From Paraburkholderia heleia NBRC 101817 (lineage in GTDB: Bacteria > Pseudomonadota > Gammaproteobacteria > Burkholderiales > Burkholderiaceae), in assembly GCF_000739775.1 (NCBI RefSeq), contig NZ_BBJH01000035.1:45789-109788 (forward strand): DNA of 64,000 nucleotides, in the 5' to 3' direction. Below the pieces are notes generated by a model. That model had not been told where the DNA came from. It made no database searches and was given only the letters and a program-made list of their open reading frames with translations. This document shows, one piece after another, positions 26,655-36,577 of this stretch. Every line of letters starts with the position of its first letter. Position 1 is the first letter of the stretch. Position numbers and translations under genes: made by a program.

Positions 26655-27035
26655 ATGATCTTCGCAAATGGCTTTACGTTTTCGAACTTTATTATCGATG
26701 CGTTTTCGATATTCATGTTCATTCTGTGGTTCTGGCTGTTCATCACGATCACGAGCGACCTGTTCCGTCGGACCGATATGTCGGGCTTCCTGAAGATCGT
26801 TTGGGTGATCTTTCTGATTGTTTTGCCCTATATCGGCATATTTGCCTATGTCCTCACGCAGGGCAGAGACATGGCGCATCGCAACCAGGAACGGGCGCAG
26901 AAGGCGCGCGAAGAACTGCGCCACATCGTGGGCTACAGTGTCGCGGACGAAATCGAGAAGCTCGACAAGCTGAAAACGACAGGCTCGATTACCGACGACG
27001 AGTACAAGCGCCTGCGCGCGCGGCTCGTCGATTGA
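26655..27035 (+). CDS. PLDc_N plus SHOCT domain membrane protein
   Basis: The 126-residue protein has two membrane helices (about 12-35 and 44-70) forming a phospholipase-D-nuclease N-terminal-like domain (SDLFRRTDMSGFLKIVWVIFLIVLPYIGIFAYVLTQG). A coiled segment follows, and a C-terminal SHOCT motif (IEKLDKLKTTGSITDDEYKRLRARLVD). SHOCT modules are short oligomerisation units found on many bacterial membrane proteins. GGAGG lies 7 bases before the ATG. The function is unknown. It shares a hairpin terminator region with the convergent RcnB-like gene. Confidence 0.85.
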   Translation: MIFANGFTFSNFIIDAFSIFMFILWFWLFITITSDLFRRTDMSGFLKIVWVIFLIVLPYIGIFAYVLTQGRDMAHRNQERAQKAREELRHIVGYSVADEIEKLDKLKTTGSITDDEYKRLRARLVD

Positions 27036-27087
27036 GTGAGGCAGCAGGCATGGCAACCCTCCATGCCTGAGTCATGCCGCAACCGCG

Positions 27088-27109
27088 CGGGCTGCGGCAA
27101 CGCAGCCCG
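27088..27109. terminator. hairpin between convergent genes
   Basis: A perfect 9-bp stem (CGGGCTGCG/CGCAGCCCG) with a GCAA tetraloop lies between the SHOCT gene and the RcnB-like gene. There is no U-tract on either strand, so its efficiency as an intrinsic terminator is uncertain; it may serve both directions or protect 3' ends. Confidence 0.55.
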
Positions 27110-27123
27110 TCACGTCATTCCGG

Positions 27124-27450
27124 TCATTCGGTACCCGAAACGATCTTCGAGATCCTCCAGTTGCTTCTCGTCACCAGCACGTAGTCGCCATTCACGCCAA
27201 GCCATTGCTGGCCGCGCTTCGGGGCGTCCAGGTTATGCGATTTCCAGTCGTTCATCACAAAGTTGTAGTGCCGGTACTTCGAGGGAACCTGTTGGCCCTC
27301 GTGCCAGTCGCGATGCGGCATGGTCGGCATGACCTGCTGGCGGCCTGTCCCCTGGCTTTGATCCTCACCGGATGTGCCTTGCGCCATTGCGGACGAGGAG
27401 ACACCGACGAGGAGCGCAGCGATGACTGAGAGGACGAATTGGCTTTTCAT
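27124..27450 (-). CDS. RcnB-family periplasmic protein
   Basis: The 108-residue protein has a signal peptide (MKSQFVLSVIAALLVGVSSSAMAQ) and the RcnB core: HRDWHEGQQVPSKYR, LDAPKRGQQWLGVNGDYVLV and a final ISKIVSG. RcnB was described in E. coli as a periplasmic factor for nickel/cobalt homeostasis. Many paralogues in Burkholderiaceae are of unknown role. No rcnA-type exporter is adjacent, so metal specificity is not supported. The start follows a GGAG-containing leader. Confidence 0.78.
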   Translation of the reverse strand: MKSQFVLSVIAALLVGVSSSAMAQGTSGEDQSQGTGRQQVMPTMPHRDWHEGQQVPSKYRHYNFVMNDWKSHNLDAPKRGQQWLGVNGDYVLVTRSNWRISKIVSGTE

Positions 27451-27902
27451 GATTCGATCTCCGGTGGCAAGAAGATGATTGACTTCGCCATGACCTATGG
27501 CTTCTTCGGTTATAGAACATCCCGAAAGCCTTGATATCCAACTGTGCGAACGTGCCCTTAAAAGCGTCTGGGAAAAAGGCAGGAAAACGAACGAATATGG
27601 CGGTGTGAATAAGGGTGGAAGCGTCTATCCATAGTAGTAAACGGAATTCCGACTTCAAGTAATTTACGAGTGGTTGAATTTGTGGCGTTTTTGCGTAATT
27701 CCCGTGAATGCATGAAAGCGCTGTTTGTTAGATAACGATTGAAGCGTTATGCGCATTTCGTGCGCGTGTGCATCGGCGGACTGCGCACATCGGGGGCCGT
27801 AATTCGCAGTTTGAGTGAACATCGCAATGATCCGGTCGCGTACTGCGCAATGAGCCGTTCATGGCGCGCGCGTACCGTCTCTATTTTTCGGTGGAGCCTC
27901 GC
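27451..27902. other. 450-bp intergenic region between the RcnB-like and efflux genes
   Basis: This stretch is less GC-rich than its surroundings and separates divergent genes, so it should hold both promoters. No open frame with family features, no clear palindromic operator and no regulator gene were seen; the efflux operon therefore lacks an adjacent TetR or MarR repressor. Confidence 0.5.
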
Positions 27903-29066
27903 GTGCCAAACTGCGAACCCAGACGCTGTAGACCGTGGCTGATCGGCATTGCGGCTATGCTGCTGCTGGCGGGCTTCGGATGCCGCGACCGGCAAGCCCA
28001 GAGCGGCGCAGCGCCACCGCCTCCCAGCGTGCTCGTCGAAACGGTTGCGGCGCAATCCATTCCTCGTGTGATCGAACTGCCGGGGCGCATTGAGGCGATC
28101 CGCTCTGCGGAGGTGCGCGCCCGCGTGGACGGTATCGTCGAGCGGCGGCTCTTCGAGGAGGGCACCGACGTGCGCGCCGGCGCGCCGCTCTTTCTCATCG
28201 ATTCGCGCGACTACGAGGCCGCACTGCAGCAGGCCCAGGCGGCGCTCAACCGGGCTCGGGCCGTGCAGGGCAATGCGGCTTCCGAGGTTGCGCGCTTCAA
28301 GCCGCTGGTGGCGCGCCAGGTCGTGAGCGCCCAGGAATTCGAGGCCGCCACGGCCGCACTGCAGCAGGCCGACGCGAACGTTGAGGATGCTCGCGCCGCG
28401 GTGACGCTTGCGCAGCTTCGCCTCGATCGATGCACGGTTCGCGCGCCGATCGCGGGCCGTGTGGGACGCGCGCTCGTCACCGAAGGCGCGCTGGTCAGTG
28501 CGGCCGGCGCGACCTTGCTCACGCAGGTCAACCAGTTAACGCCTGTGAACGCCGTTTTTACGCAGTCGAATATTTCGTTGCTGGAAGTACGCAAACAGAT
28601 CGCGTCGGGCACGCTCGCTGCGCCCGCCGCCGACCGCGCGCAAGTGTGGCTCACACTCGCGAACGGCGACGACTACGGCGAGCCGGGTGTGCTCGACTTC
28701 ACCGATCTCGTCGTCGATCCTTCCACCGGGACGCAGGTGCTGCGCGCGCGCTTCAACAATGCGTCGCGCATCCTGTTGCCGGGGCAGTTCGTGCGCGGGC
28801 GCATCGTGATCGGCACGATACCGAATGGCCTCGTCGTCCCTGCGCGCGCGGTGCAGTTCGACAACAACGGCGCGAGCCTTTCGCTTGTTGCCGACGACGG
28901 CACCGTCGTGCGGCGCAATGTCGTGCTCGGCCCGCAGGAAGCGGGGCAATGGGTCGTCAAGGATGGGCTGGAGCCGGGTGAGCGCGTCATCGTCGACGGC
29001 TGGCAGAGGGTGCAGCCGGGGCAGCGTGTGGACGCCCATCCCTTCGCCGCGCCGGGCCACTCCTGA
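27903..29066 (+). CDS. RND efflux periplasmic adaptor (membrane fusion lipoprotein)
   Basis: The adaptor of about 387 residues has an N-terminal hydrophobic leader ending at a Cys (MLLLAGFGC, a non-ideal lipobox). A lipoyl half-motif VRARVDGIVERRLFEEGTDVRAGAPLF follows, then an alpha-hairpin (LQQAQAALNRARA to LAQLRLDRC), the second lipoyl half APIAGRVGRALVTEGALVS, and beta-barrel and membrane-proximal domains. It links the inner-membrane pump to the outer-membrane channel. GTG at 27903, with GGAG 6-7 bases upstream, gives a clean signal; an ATG at 27861 has no ribosome binding site. It is the first gene of the three-gene efflux operon. Confidence 0.88.
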   Translation: MPNCEPRRCRPWLIGIAAMLLLAGFGCRDRQAQSGAAPPPPSVLVETVAAQSIPRVIELPGRIEAIRSAEVRARVDGIVERRLFEEGTDVRAGAPLFLIDSRDYEAALQQAQAALNRARAVQGNAASEVARFKPLVARQVVSAQEFEAATAALQQADANVEDARAAVTLAQLRLDRCTVRAPIAGRVGRALVTEGALVSAAGATLLTQVNQLTPVNAVFTQSNISLLEVRKQIASGTLAAPAADRAQVWLTLANGDDYGEPGVLDFTDLVVDPSTGTQVLRARFNNASRILLPGQFVRGRIVIGTIPNGLVVPARAVQFDNNGASLSLVADDGTVVRRNVVLGPQEAGQWVVKDGLEPGERVIVDGWQRVQPGQRVDAHPFAAPGHS

Positions 29067-29078
29067 GCGGCGCGCCCC

Positions 29079-32000
29079 ATGAACCGGTTCTTCGTCTACC
29101 GCCCGGTCTTCGCGTGGGTCGTCGCGCTCTTCGTCACGCTCTTTGGCGCCCTCGCGCTCATGCTGCTGCCGGTCGAGCAGTACCCCGACGTCGCGCCGCC
29201 CTCGCTCTCGATATCGGCGGTCTACAGCGGCGCCGACGCGAACACGCTGGACCGTACGGTCACGTCTATCATCGAAGACGAGATGAACGGGGTCGACAAT
29301 TTCCTCTACATGTCGTCGCAGAGCCGCTCGAACGGCACGGCGCAGATCACGCTCACGCTCAGGCCCGGCACCAATCTCGACGTCGCCCTCTCGCAGGTCC
29401 AGGACCGCCTGAGCCGCGTCGAGCCTCGCCTGCCGCTGGAGGTGAGACAGGTCGGCGTGAGCGTCACGAAAGCGTCGTCGGGCTTTCTGATGCTCGTTGC
29501 GCTGCAATCCGCCGATGGTTCGATCCCGGCCGTCGAGCTGGGCAACTTTGCCGCCAATAACATCGTCAACGAATTGCGCCGCATTCCCGGCGTCGGCGAC
29601 GCACAGCTGTTCGGTTCGTCGTATGCCATGCGGATATGGATCGATCCGGAAAAACTCGGCAGCTTCGGTATTTCGGCTAACGAAGTGATGACGGCCATCC
29701 AGGAGCAGAACAGCCAGACTGCGGGCGGCAGCCTCGGCGACCAGCCCATTGCGCCCGGCGCCGAACTCAATGCGCAGATCGTCATGCGCGGCCGGTTTTC
29801 GACGCCCGAGCAGTTCCGCGAGGTGATCGTGCGTTCGAACCCGGATGGCTCCACGGTGCGGGTGGGCGATGTCGCACGCGTGGAGCTGGGCAACGACAGC
29901 TATGGCTTTCGCTTTCGCGTGAACGGCAGGGAGTCCGCCGGGATTGCCATCCAGCTAGCGAGCGGCGCGAACGCGCTGGCCGTGGCGAACGCCGTCCGGC
30001 AGCGTCTCGCGCAATTGCAGCCGACGTTCCCGAAGGGCGTGGCGTGGGTCGTGCCGTTCGATACGACGCCGTTCATCACGACCTCGCTGAGCGGCGTGCT
30101 GCGCACGATGGTCGAGGCGCTGCTGCTCGTGACGGTCATCGTGTTCCTCTTCCTGCAGCAATGGCGCGCGACGCTCATTCCCACGCTGGTCGTCCCGATT
30201 GCGCTGATCGGCACATGCGCGGGCATTTATTTGTTCGGACTCTCCATCAATCTGCTTTCGTTGTTCGCCATGGTCGTGGCGATCGGTATTCTCAACGACG
30301 ACGCGATCGTGGTCGTGGAAAGCGTCGAGCGCGTGATCCAGGAAGAGGGCTTGAGTTCGCGGCGCGCGACCGTCAAGGCTGTCGGGCAGATTGCGGGCGC
30401 CGCCGTCGCGAGCACGCTCGTGCTCATTGCGGTGTTCGTTCCCATGGCGTTCTTTCCCGGCTCGACGGGCGCGATCTATCGCCAGTTCTCGGTCACGCTC
30501 ACCGTCTCGATCTTTCTCTCGACCCTGCTCGCGCTGACGCTGGGCGTGGCCATGTCGGCGGCGCTGCTGGGCAGCAGGAGGAAGTCCGGTGACGGCCCAG
30601 GCAAGCCCGCCGCCACGCACTGGCCGGCCCGCATGCAGCAGCGCGTGTTCGATGCGTTCAACCGCGGCATGCAAACCGCCACCGAGCGCTACGTGCTGGC
30701 CGTGCAGGCCATGCTGCGCAAACCGGTGCGTTGGCTCGTCGTATTCGTCGTGGTGTGCGCGGCGACCGGGTTCCTCTTCACCCAGTTGCCGCGCGGTTTT
30801 ATTCCGGGCGAGGACCAGGGGCACATTTTCGTCGCGTATACGGCGGCGCCCGGCGCGACGGCGCAGCGCACGCAACAGGTCGTCGACCAGGTCGAGGCGT
30901 TTCTCCGGCAGCAGCCGCAGGTGCGCAATATCGCCTCCGTCACGGGATTCAGCTTCTTCGGCCAGGGGCAGTCGGCGGCGATGTCGTTCGTCGACCTGAA
31001 GCCGTGGGCTGAGCGGCCGGGCGCGGCCAACTCGGCGGGGGCGCTGGTTGGGCGCGCGAACGCGGCGTTCCGCAATATTCCTCAAGCGCTCGTCTTCGCG
31101 CTCGATCCGCCGGCCATCCCCGCACTCGGCAATGCGAGTGGCTTTACGATGAAGATACTCGACCGCAGCGGCGTGGGCGGCGCCGCGCTGCAGCAGGCGA
31201 GCGCGCGCATGCTGGCGGAGGCGGCGCGCAGCCCCTTGGTGGTGGGCGTGCGTCCCGACGGTTTGCCGCCCGCGCCGCAGCTCTATGTCGATATCGACCG
31301 CGTGAAGGCGCGCGCGCTGGGGCTGCAGATCGGCCAGGTGAACAGTGCGCTCGCACTCGCATTCGGCTCGAACTACGTGAACGATTTCGTCTACGAGGGG
31401 AATGTGCTGCGCGTGCTGATGCAAGCCGACGCCGACCAGCGCATGCGGCCCGAGGATATCGGCGCGCTGCGGCTGCGCAACAACGTCGGCGAGATGGTGC
31501 CGTTCTCGGCGTTCACGAGCGTGCACTGGAGCGCGGGGCCGCAGCAGGTCGAACGCTACAACGGCTTTCCCTCGGCCACGATCTCGGGGCAGGCGGCGCC
31601 GGGCCGTTCGAGCGGCGCGGCGCTCGCCGAAATGGAGCGCATCGCGAACCACGTTCTTTCCGGCAGCCTGACCTATGAATGGACCGGCACGGCGTTCGAG
31701 GAACAGCAGGCAGCCGGGCAGATCGGTGCGCTGCTGCTGCTTTCCTTCGTCGTGGTGTTTCTGCTGCTTGCCGCGCTCTACGAGAGCTGGGCGATTCCCA
31801 TTGCCGTGCTGCTCATCATTCCGCTGGGCGTGCTGGGCGCGGTGCTCTTTACCATGGCACGGCGTTTTTCCGCCGATATCTACTTCAATATCGGCCTCGT
31901 GACCATCATCGGCCTCGCGGCGAAAAACGCCATCCTGATCGTGGAATTCGCGCTCAAGGAGGAGGCCTCGGGCAGCGATACGGTGAGCGCGGCCGTGAAC

Positions 32001-32267
32001 GGCGCGCGCCAGCGCTTGCGGCCGATTCTGATGACGAGCGTGACCTTCGTGCTCGGCATGCTGCCGCTCGTGCTCGCCACGGGCGCAGGCGCGGCGGGCA
32101 GGCAGGCGGTCGGCACGGGCATCATGGGCAGCATGCTCACGGCCACGCTGTTCGGCGTCTTCTTTACGCCGGTGTTCTACGTGGTGGCGCGCCGGTGGTT
32201 GAGCCGCAAACGCACGCACGACGATGACGAAGAAGGCGCGCGGCCTGCGGGAGCGCACGATGCTTAA
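29079..32267 (+). CDS. RND multidrug efflux permease (HAE1 family, AcrB-like)
   Basis: The 1062-residue pump begins MNRFFVYRPVFAWVVALFV and has twelve membrane segments and two large periplasmic loops. The proton-relay aspartate pair lies in GILNDDAIVVVESVERV in helix 4, and motifs such as FVPMAFFPGSTGAIYRQFSVT and GLAAKNAILIVEFA are present. The length and motifs are those of hydrophobe/amphiphile pumps that export drugs, detergents or solvents. It follows the adaptor gene by 12 bases and overlaps the outer-membrane gene by 8 bases. The substrate is unknown. Confidence 0.94.
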   Translation: MNRFFVYRPVFAWVVALFVTLFGALALMLLPVEQYPDVAPPSLSISAVYSGADANTLDRTVTSIIEDEMNGVDNFLYMSSQSRSNGTAQITLTLRPGTNLDVALSQVQDRLSRVEPRLPLEVRQVGVSVTKASSGFLMLVALQSADGSIPAVELGNFAANNIVNELRRIPGVGDAQLFGSSYAMRIWIDPEKLGSFGISANEVMTAIQEQNSQTAGGSLGDQPIAPGAELNAQIVMRGRFSTPEQFREVIVRSNPDGSTVRVGDVARVELGNDSYGFRFRVNGRESAGIAIQLASGANALAVANAVRQRLAQLQPTFPKGVAWVVPFDTTPFITTSLSGVLRTMVEALLLVTVIVFLFLQQWRATLIPTLVVPIALIGTCAGIYLFGLSINLLSLFAMVVAIGILNDDAIVVVESVERVIQEEGLSSRRATVKAVGQIAGAAVASTLVLIAVFVPMAFFPGSTGAIYRQFSVTLTVSIFLSTLLALTLGVAMSAALLGSRRKSGDGPGKPAATHWPARMQQRVFDAFNRGMQTATERYVLAVQAMLRKPVRWLVVFVVVCAATGFLFTQLPRGFIPGEDQGHIFVAYTAAPGATAQRTQQVVDQVEAFLRQQPQVRNIASVTGFSFFGQGQSAAMSFVDLKPWAERPGAANSAGALVGRANAAFRNIPQALVFALDPPAIPALGNASGFTMKILDRSGVGGAALQQASARMLAEAARSPLVVGVRPDGLPPAPQLYVDIDRVKARALGLQIGQVNSALALAFGSNYVNDFVYEGNVLRVLMQADADQRMRPEDIGALRLRNNVGEMVPFSAFTSVHWSAGPQQVERYNGFPSATISGQAAPGRSSGAALAEMERIANHVLSGSLTYEWTGTAFEEQQAAGQIGALLLLSFVVVFLLLAALYESWAIPIAVLLIIPLGVLGAVLFTMARRFSADIYFNIGLVTIIGLAAKNAILIVEFALKEEASGSDTVSAAVNGARQRLRPILMTSVTFVLGMLPLVLATGAGAAGRQAVGTGIMGSMLTATLFGVFFTPVFYVVARRWLSRKRTHDDDEEGARPAGAHDA

Positions 32268-33732
32268 GACTGCAAGGCGGTGGGCGAGCATCGCGTGCCT
32301 GACGCTCGCGTCGTGCAACTTCGCGCCGCGCTACCAGCAGCCGGAGGTGCCGATTGCGCAAGGCTACGCGAGTGCGGATATTGCCGTGCCGGGCGGCGAG
32401 CGTCTCGCTTCGGAGCTGACGTGGGAGGCGTTCTTTCGCGACCCGGCGCTCAAGCAGCTGATCGCCATGGCGCTGGCGCGCAACCGCGATCTGGCGGCAT
32501 CGGTTGCGCGCATCGAGCAGGCTCAGGCGCTCTATCGCGTGCAGCGCTCCGCGCAGTTTCCACAAGTGGCTGCGGGCGCGGACGCAACCCGCACCAAAAC
32601 GCCGCTCAACTCCATCGAGCCCGAACTGCCCGACAACACCACGTCGATTCACTTCAACCAGTACAGCGTGCAGGTGGCCGTCACGTCGTTCGAACTCGAC
32701 TTCTGGGGGCGCGTGGCCAACCTGAGCGAGTCGGCGCGGCGCAACTATCTGGCGACGCTGGAGGCCAACGAAGCATTTCGTCTCTCGCTCATCAGCAATG
32801 TGGCGGCGACCTACTATGCCATCCTCTCGGGCAACGAGGGCATCGCCCTCGCGCAGCACACGCTTCAAACGCGCCAGTATGCGTTGGAGGTCGCGCGGCT
32901 GCGCCTCGAAGCGGGCGCGACCTCGCTCATGGACTACGAGCAGGCGCGCATTCTCGTCACGCAGGCACAGACGCAGCTTGCCGAGCTGCAAAGAACGACG
33001 GGCCAGCAGCGCGATCAGTTGGTTGTCCTGATAGGCGGGCCGTTGCCGGACGCCGCGGACATGACGCAGCGCCACGTGCTGGCCGACGCCGACCAGTTCG
33101 GCCCGCTCGACGCGGGCCTGCCTTCCTCGCTGCTCGCGCTGCGCCCCGACATTCGCGCAGCCGAGCAGTCGTTGCGGGCCGCCGACGCCGATATCGGCGC
33201 TGCGCGTGCCGATTATTTCCCGCGCATTTCGCTCACGGGCAATTTCGGCTACGTGTCTCCCGAGCTGAGCGACCTGTTCGTGCCCGGCAAGCAGGCGTGG
33301 CTCATATCCGGGTTCGTCACACTGCCGATCTTCGATGCGGGGCGCCGCAGCGCGCAAGTGCGCCTGTCCGAAGCGCACCAAACCGAACTCGTGGCGAACT
33401 ACCAGAAAACCGTGCAGGTGGCGTTCCGCGAAGTGTCCGACGCGCTGATCGCGCGCCAGCGCCTGCAGGAGCAAATCTCGGCACAGGAGCGCGCGGTGGC
33501 CTCCGAGTCGCGCCTCGCCGAGGCGGCACAACTGCGCTACGAGAACGGCATTTCCATCTATCTGGAAGTGGTCGATGCGAAGCGCAGCCTGTTCGCGGCG
33601 CAACAGCAGCTGATCCAGCTGCGCGCGGCGGCGCTGCAAAACGGTGCATCGCTCTATGTCGCGCTGGGAGGCGGGCAGGACGCGCCCCGCGCCGGGCACG
33701 CGGGCGAGGCGGCCAGGGCCGCCAACCCGTAG
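32260..33732 (+). CDS. NodT-family outer-membrane efflux lipoprotein
   Basis: The 490-residue outer-membrane factor has a lipoprotein signal (ACLTLASCNFAPRYQQPEVP; lipobox LASC). Two OEP repeats follow, with TSFELDFWGRVANLSESARRNYLATLEA, RPDIRAAEQSLRAADADIGAARADYFPRISLTG and a C-terminal YENGISIYLEVVDAKRSLF repeat. It forms the TolC-like channel for the RND pump. ATG at 32260 overlaps the permease stop and has GGGAG at a suitable distance. An in-frame ATG at 32224 would lie deeper inside the permease gene. Confidence 0.92.
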   Translation: MLKTARRWASIACLTLASCNFAPRYQQPEVPIAQGYASADIAVPGGERLASELTWEAFFRDPALKQLIAMALARNRDLAASVARIEQAQALYRVQRSAQFPQVAAGADATRTKTPLNSIEPELPDNTTSIHFNQYSVQVAVTSFELDFWGRVANLSESARRNYLATLEANEAFRLSLISNVAATYYAILSGNEGIALAQHTLQTRQYALEVARLRLEAGATSLMDYEQARILVTQAQTQLAELQRTTGQQRDQLVVLIGGPLPDAADMTQRHVLADADQFGPLDAGLPSSLLALRPDIRAAEQSLRAADADIGAARADYFPRISLTGNFGYVSPELSDLFVPGKQAWLISGFVTLPIFDAGRRSAQVRLSEAHQTELVANYQKTVQVAFREVSDALIARQRLQEQISAQERAVASESRLAEAAQLRYENGISIYLEVVDAKRSLFAAQQQLIQLRAAALQNGASLYVALGGGQDAPRAGHAGEAARAANP

Positions 33733-33879
33733 CCGCGCGGGTCGGGCGCCGCACATCCGGAGCGCATTCGACGCCCGTGCTTCAATACGCCCATGGCGTG
33801 AAGGGATCGCGCGGTCCGCCGGTGTAGCCCCTCGCGTCTGCCCCTCGTTTTGCCCCTGTTACTCGTTCAAGGGATTCAC

Positions 33880-35601
33880 ATGAAGAAACTCGTCAACGAC
33901 CCGTCGTTGGTGGTGCGTGAAATGCTCGAGGGCATTGCGCGCACTGCGCCGCATGTCGCCGTGCTCGGCGACGAAAACGTGCTCGTTCGCAACCCGTTGC
34001 CCAGCCCGCCCGAGCGCCCCGTCGCGGTGATTTCGGGCGGTGGCAGCGGCCACGAGCCCGCGCATGGCGGTTATGTCGGACAAGGCATGCTGAGCGCGGC
34101 CGTGTGCGGCGAAGTGTTCACGTCGCCCTCCACCGACGCCGTGCTGGCCGCGATTCGCGCGAGCGCGGGTCCGAACGGCGCGCTGCTCATCGTCAAGAAC
34201 TACACGGGGGACCGGCTCAATTTCGGTCTCGCAGCCGAACTGGCGCGAGCCGAGGGCATTCCGGTCGAAATCGTCATCGTGGCCGACGACGTATCGCTGC
34301 GCGGGCATGCGCAACGCAATCAACGGCGCGGCATCGCGGGGACGGTGCTCGTGCACAAGATCGCAGGCGCGGCGGCGGCGCGCGGCGATGGGCTGGATCT
34401 CGTCGCCGCGATGGCACGCAGCGTGGCCGGGAATCTCGGCACGATGGGCGTGGCGCTCGACGGTTGCACGCTGCCCGGTGCGGAGCAGGCCGGCTTTCGC
34501 CTGGCCGACGACGAAATCGAACTCGGCATGGGCATTCACGGCGAGAAAGGCGTGGCCCGCACGGTGCCGATGGCGGCGGCCGAATTGACGGAAACGCTGC
34601 TCGCCAACATCGTCGAAGACCTGGCGTTGAAAGGCGGCGAGCGCGTGGCGCTGCTCGTGAACGGACTGGGCGCGACGCCCGCGATGGAACTGGCGATCAT
34701 CATGCGCGACGCATTCGAGAGCCTGAACCGCCGTCATGTGACGGTCGAGCGGGCGTGGACCGGCACGTTTCTCTCGGCGCTCGACATGCCGGGCTGTTCG
34801 ATCTCCGTGTTGCGGCTCGACGATGCGAAGCTGCCGCTGCTCGACGCCGCCACCGAAGCGCGCGCGTGGCCCGGCCCCGGCACGGTCAACCGGCATATCT
34901 GCATCGAGCCTGCGTTTTCGGCAGCCGATGCGCGCGCCGAGGCGGGCGCGACGCCTGCGGACGCGGCGGGCGTTGCATGGGGGCGGCGTCTAAAGCCGGC
35001 GCTCGATGCCGTTGCGCACGCATTGATCGAGAACGAAGCGATCTTCGCGGACCTCGATTCCCGAGCCGGCGACGGCGACCTGGGCGCGAGCATGCAGCGC
35101 GCCGCGCAGGCGATGCTCGCCGTGCCGCAAAGCGCGCTCGGCACGCCGGGCAGCGCGCTCGCCGCGCTCGGCACGGCATTGCGCCGCGCGATTGCGGGCA
35201 GTTCCGGGCCGTTTTATGCAACGGCGCTGCTGCGCGCCTCGCGCACGCTTGGCGAGAAAACGCAGCCCGACGCGCGCGATTGGGCGGCCGCCATGCGCGG
35301 CGCGGCCGAGGCAATCAGCGAACTGGGCGGCGCGAAGCCCGGCGACCGCACGATGCTCGATGCGCTCGTACCCGCCGTCGATGCGCTGGAAAACGCCTTG
35401 AAGTCGGCGCACCCCATGGGCGAGGCGTGGGCGCTGGCGGTGAGCGCCGCGGAGTCCGGTGCAAAAAGCACGGCGAACATGACGCCGCGCGCGGGCCGGG
35501 CAACCTACCTCGGCGCGCGCGCGATCGGGACGCCCGATGGCGGGGCGGCGGTAGTGGCGTGCTGGCTCAAGGCCCTGCAGCCGCATATCGGCGCGGGGTG
35601 A
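33880..35601 (+). CDS. ATP-dependent dihydroxyacetone kinase (DhaK-DhaL fusion)
   Basis: The 573-residue enzyme has a DhaK domain (1 to about 330; VISGGGSGHEPAHGGYVGQGML, covalent substrate-binding His220 in GIHGEKG) and a DhaL ATP-binding domain (about 370-573; LDSRAGDGDLGASM with metal-binding aspartates, then GSSGPFYATALLR). The single-chain form uses ATP, as in Citrobacter and eukaryotes, and not the PTS. It phosphorylates dihydroxyacetone or related trioses. AAGGG precedes ATG 33880. It stands alone between the efflux operon and a phosphatase gene; a link to the PQQ alcohol dehydrogenase island beginning 1 kb downstream (for instance glycerol-derived dihydroxyacetone) is only a possibility. 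Confidence 0.9.
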   Translation: MKKLVNDPSLVVREMLEGIARTAPHVAVLGDENVLVRNPLPSPPERPVAVISGGGSGHEPAHGGYVGQGMLSAAVCGEVFTSPSTDAVLAAIRASAGPNGALLIVKNYTGDRLNFGLAAELARAEGIPVEIVIVADDVSLRGHAQRNQRRGIAGTVLVHKIAGAAAARGDGLDLVAAMARSVAGNLGTMGVALDGCTLPGAEQAGFRLADDEIELGMGIHGEKGVARTVPMAAAELTETLLANIVEDLALKGGERVALLVNGLGATPAMELAIIMRDAFESLNRRHVTVERAWTGTFLSALDMPGCSISVLRLDDAKLPLLDAATEARAWPGPGTVNRHICIEPAFSAADARAEAGATPADAAGVAWGRRLKPALDAVAHALIENEAIFADLDSRAGDGDLGASMQRAAQAMLAVPQSALGTPGSALAALGTALRRAIAGSSGPFYATALLRASRTLGEKTQPDARDWAAAMRGAAEAISELGGAKPGDRTMLDALVPAVDALENALKSAHPMGEAWALAVSAAESGAKSTANMTPRAGRATYLGARAIGTPDGGAAVVACWLKALQPHIGAG

Positions 35602-35679
35602 GGGGCGGGTCGCGCAGCCGCCAGATCGTGGCGACGGTGCAGACCATCGATGCGCGGCGCCCAGCATTGGCGAAAACGC

Positions 35680-36414
35680 TCAGCAATACCCGGTGCGAAG
35701 CGCCGCTGCCCAGTCGGGCCGGCCATTGGCGGCAGCACGTTCGGCGGCCGCGTGCCAGTCGTACTCCACGGCGCGAAACGCCACCTCCCAGCCGCGCGGG
35801 GTACGGGTGACGCTCGCGTAGCGCGCGTGCGGCGTGCCCGTTTCCATGCGATGCGCAAACGGATGCGTGTCCTCGTACGCGGGCAGGCCGACACTGCCCG
35901 GGTTCACGATGAAGCGGCCGTCGGCGAGCTGCATCGAGCGCGCGAGATGCGTATGGCCGCACAGGATCAATGCCGCCTCGACTTCGGCCGCGCGGCGTCT
36001 GACCTCGCCATGCGTAGCCGTTCGGCATCCGCTTGCCGTGACGGTTTCGAGGAAATAGGAGAGGTCGTCCTGCGGCGTGCCGTGCACGAGCAGCACGTCG
36101 CTTTCGAGCCAGAGCGTGGCAGGCAATGCGCCGACCCATGCCAGCTGTGCTTCGCTCAGCGCGCCGCGCGCAAAGCGGTCCGATGGCCCCATGCGGGCGC
36201 AATCCGCGCCGAGCAGCTGTCTTTCGTGGTTGCCGCGAATGGTAGGCAACCCGAGCGGCATCAACCGGTCTGCCGTTTGCGACGGATAAAGCGGGCCGGA
36301 GAGGATGTCGCCGAGATTGACGATCACGTCCGCGCCTTGCCGCCCGATATCGTCGAGCACCGCTTCGAGCGCGGGCAGATTGCCGTGAATGTCGGAAAGC
36401 GCCGCGATTTTCAT
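35680..36414 (-). CDS. calcineurin-like metallophosphoesterase
   Basis: The 244-residue protein has the full set of metal-site blocks: LSDIHGN (6-12), LGDILSG, IRGNHERQ, VHGTPQDD and CGHTHLAR, followed by NPGSVGLP. This is the YfcE/Ser-Thr phosphatase-like branch of small phosphodiesterases. The substrate is unknown. ATG 36414 gives the normal family start (MKIAALSDIHGN). It is convergent with the kinase gene and lies downstream of the HiPIP gene on the same strand, separated by a strong hairpin, so it is probably a separate unit. Confidence 0.87.
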   Translation of the reverse strand: MKIAALSDIHGNLPALEAVLDDIGRQGADVIVNLGDILSGPLYPSQTADRLMPLGLPTIRGNHERQLLGADCARMGPSDRFARGALSEAQLAWVGALPATLWLESDVLLVHGTPQDDLSYFLETVTASGCRTATHGEVRRRAAEVEAALILCGHTHLARSMQLADGRFIVNPGSVGLPAYEDTHPFAHRMETGTPHARYASVTRTPRGWEVAFRAVEYDWHAAAERAAANGRPDWAAALRTGYC

Positions 36415-36542
36415 GGTGCGAACGGAGGCTGGCCGCGAAAGTCGTGAATTGGCCGATTCTGGACGATTCGCCACCCGGTGTCCACGGGCAATCGTTTGTA
36501 TTTGCAGATTGCATGGATCCATCAAGCCGGCTCATTGCGCTA

Positions 36543-36568
36543 TGAGCGCGCGGGATGGCGCGCGCTCA
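36543..36568 (-). terminator. hairpin downstream of the PQQ-dehydrogenase operon
   Basis: TGAGCGCGC and GCGCGCTCA form a perfect 9-bp stem with an 8-base loop, 9 bases after the HiPIP stop. No U-tract follows on the minus strand, so it may be a weak or factor-assisted terminator. Confidence 0.55.
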
Positions 36569-36577
36569 GGTGTGTCC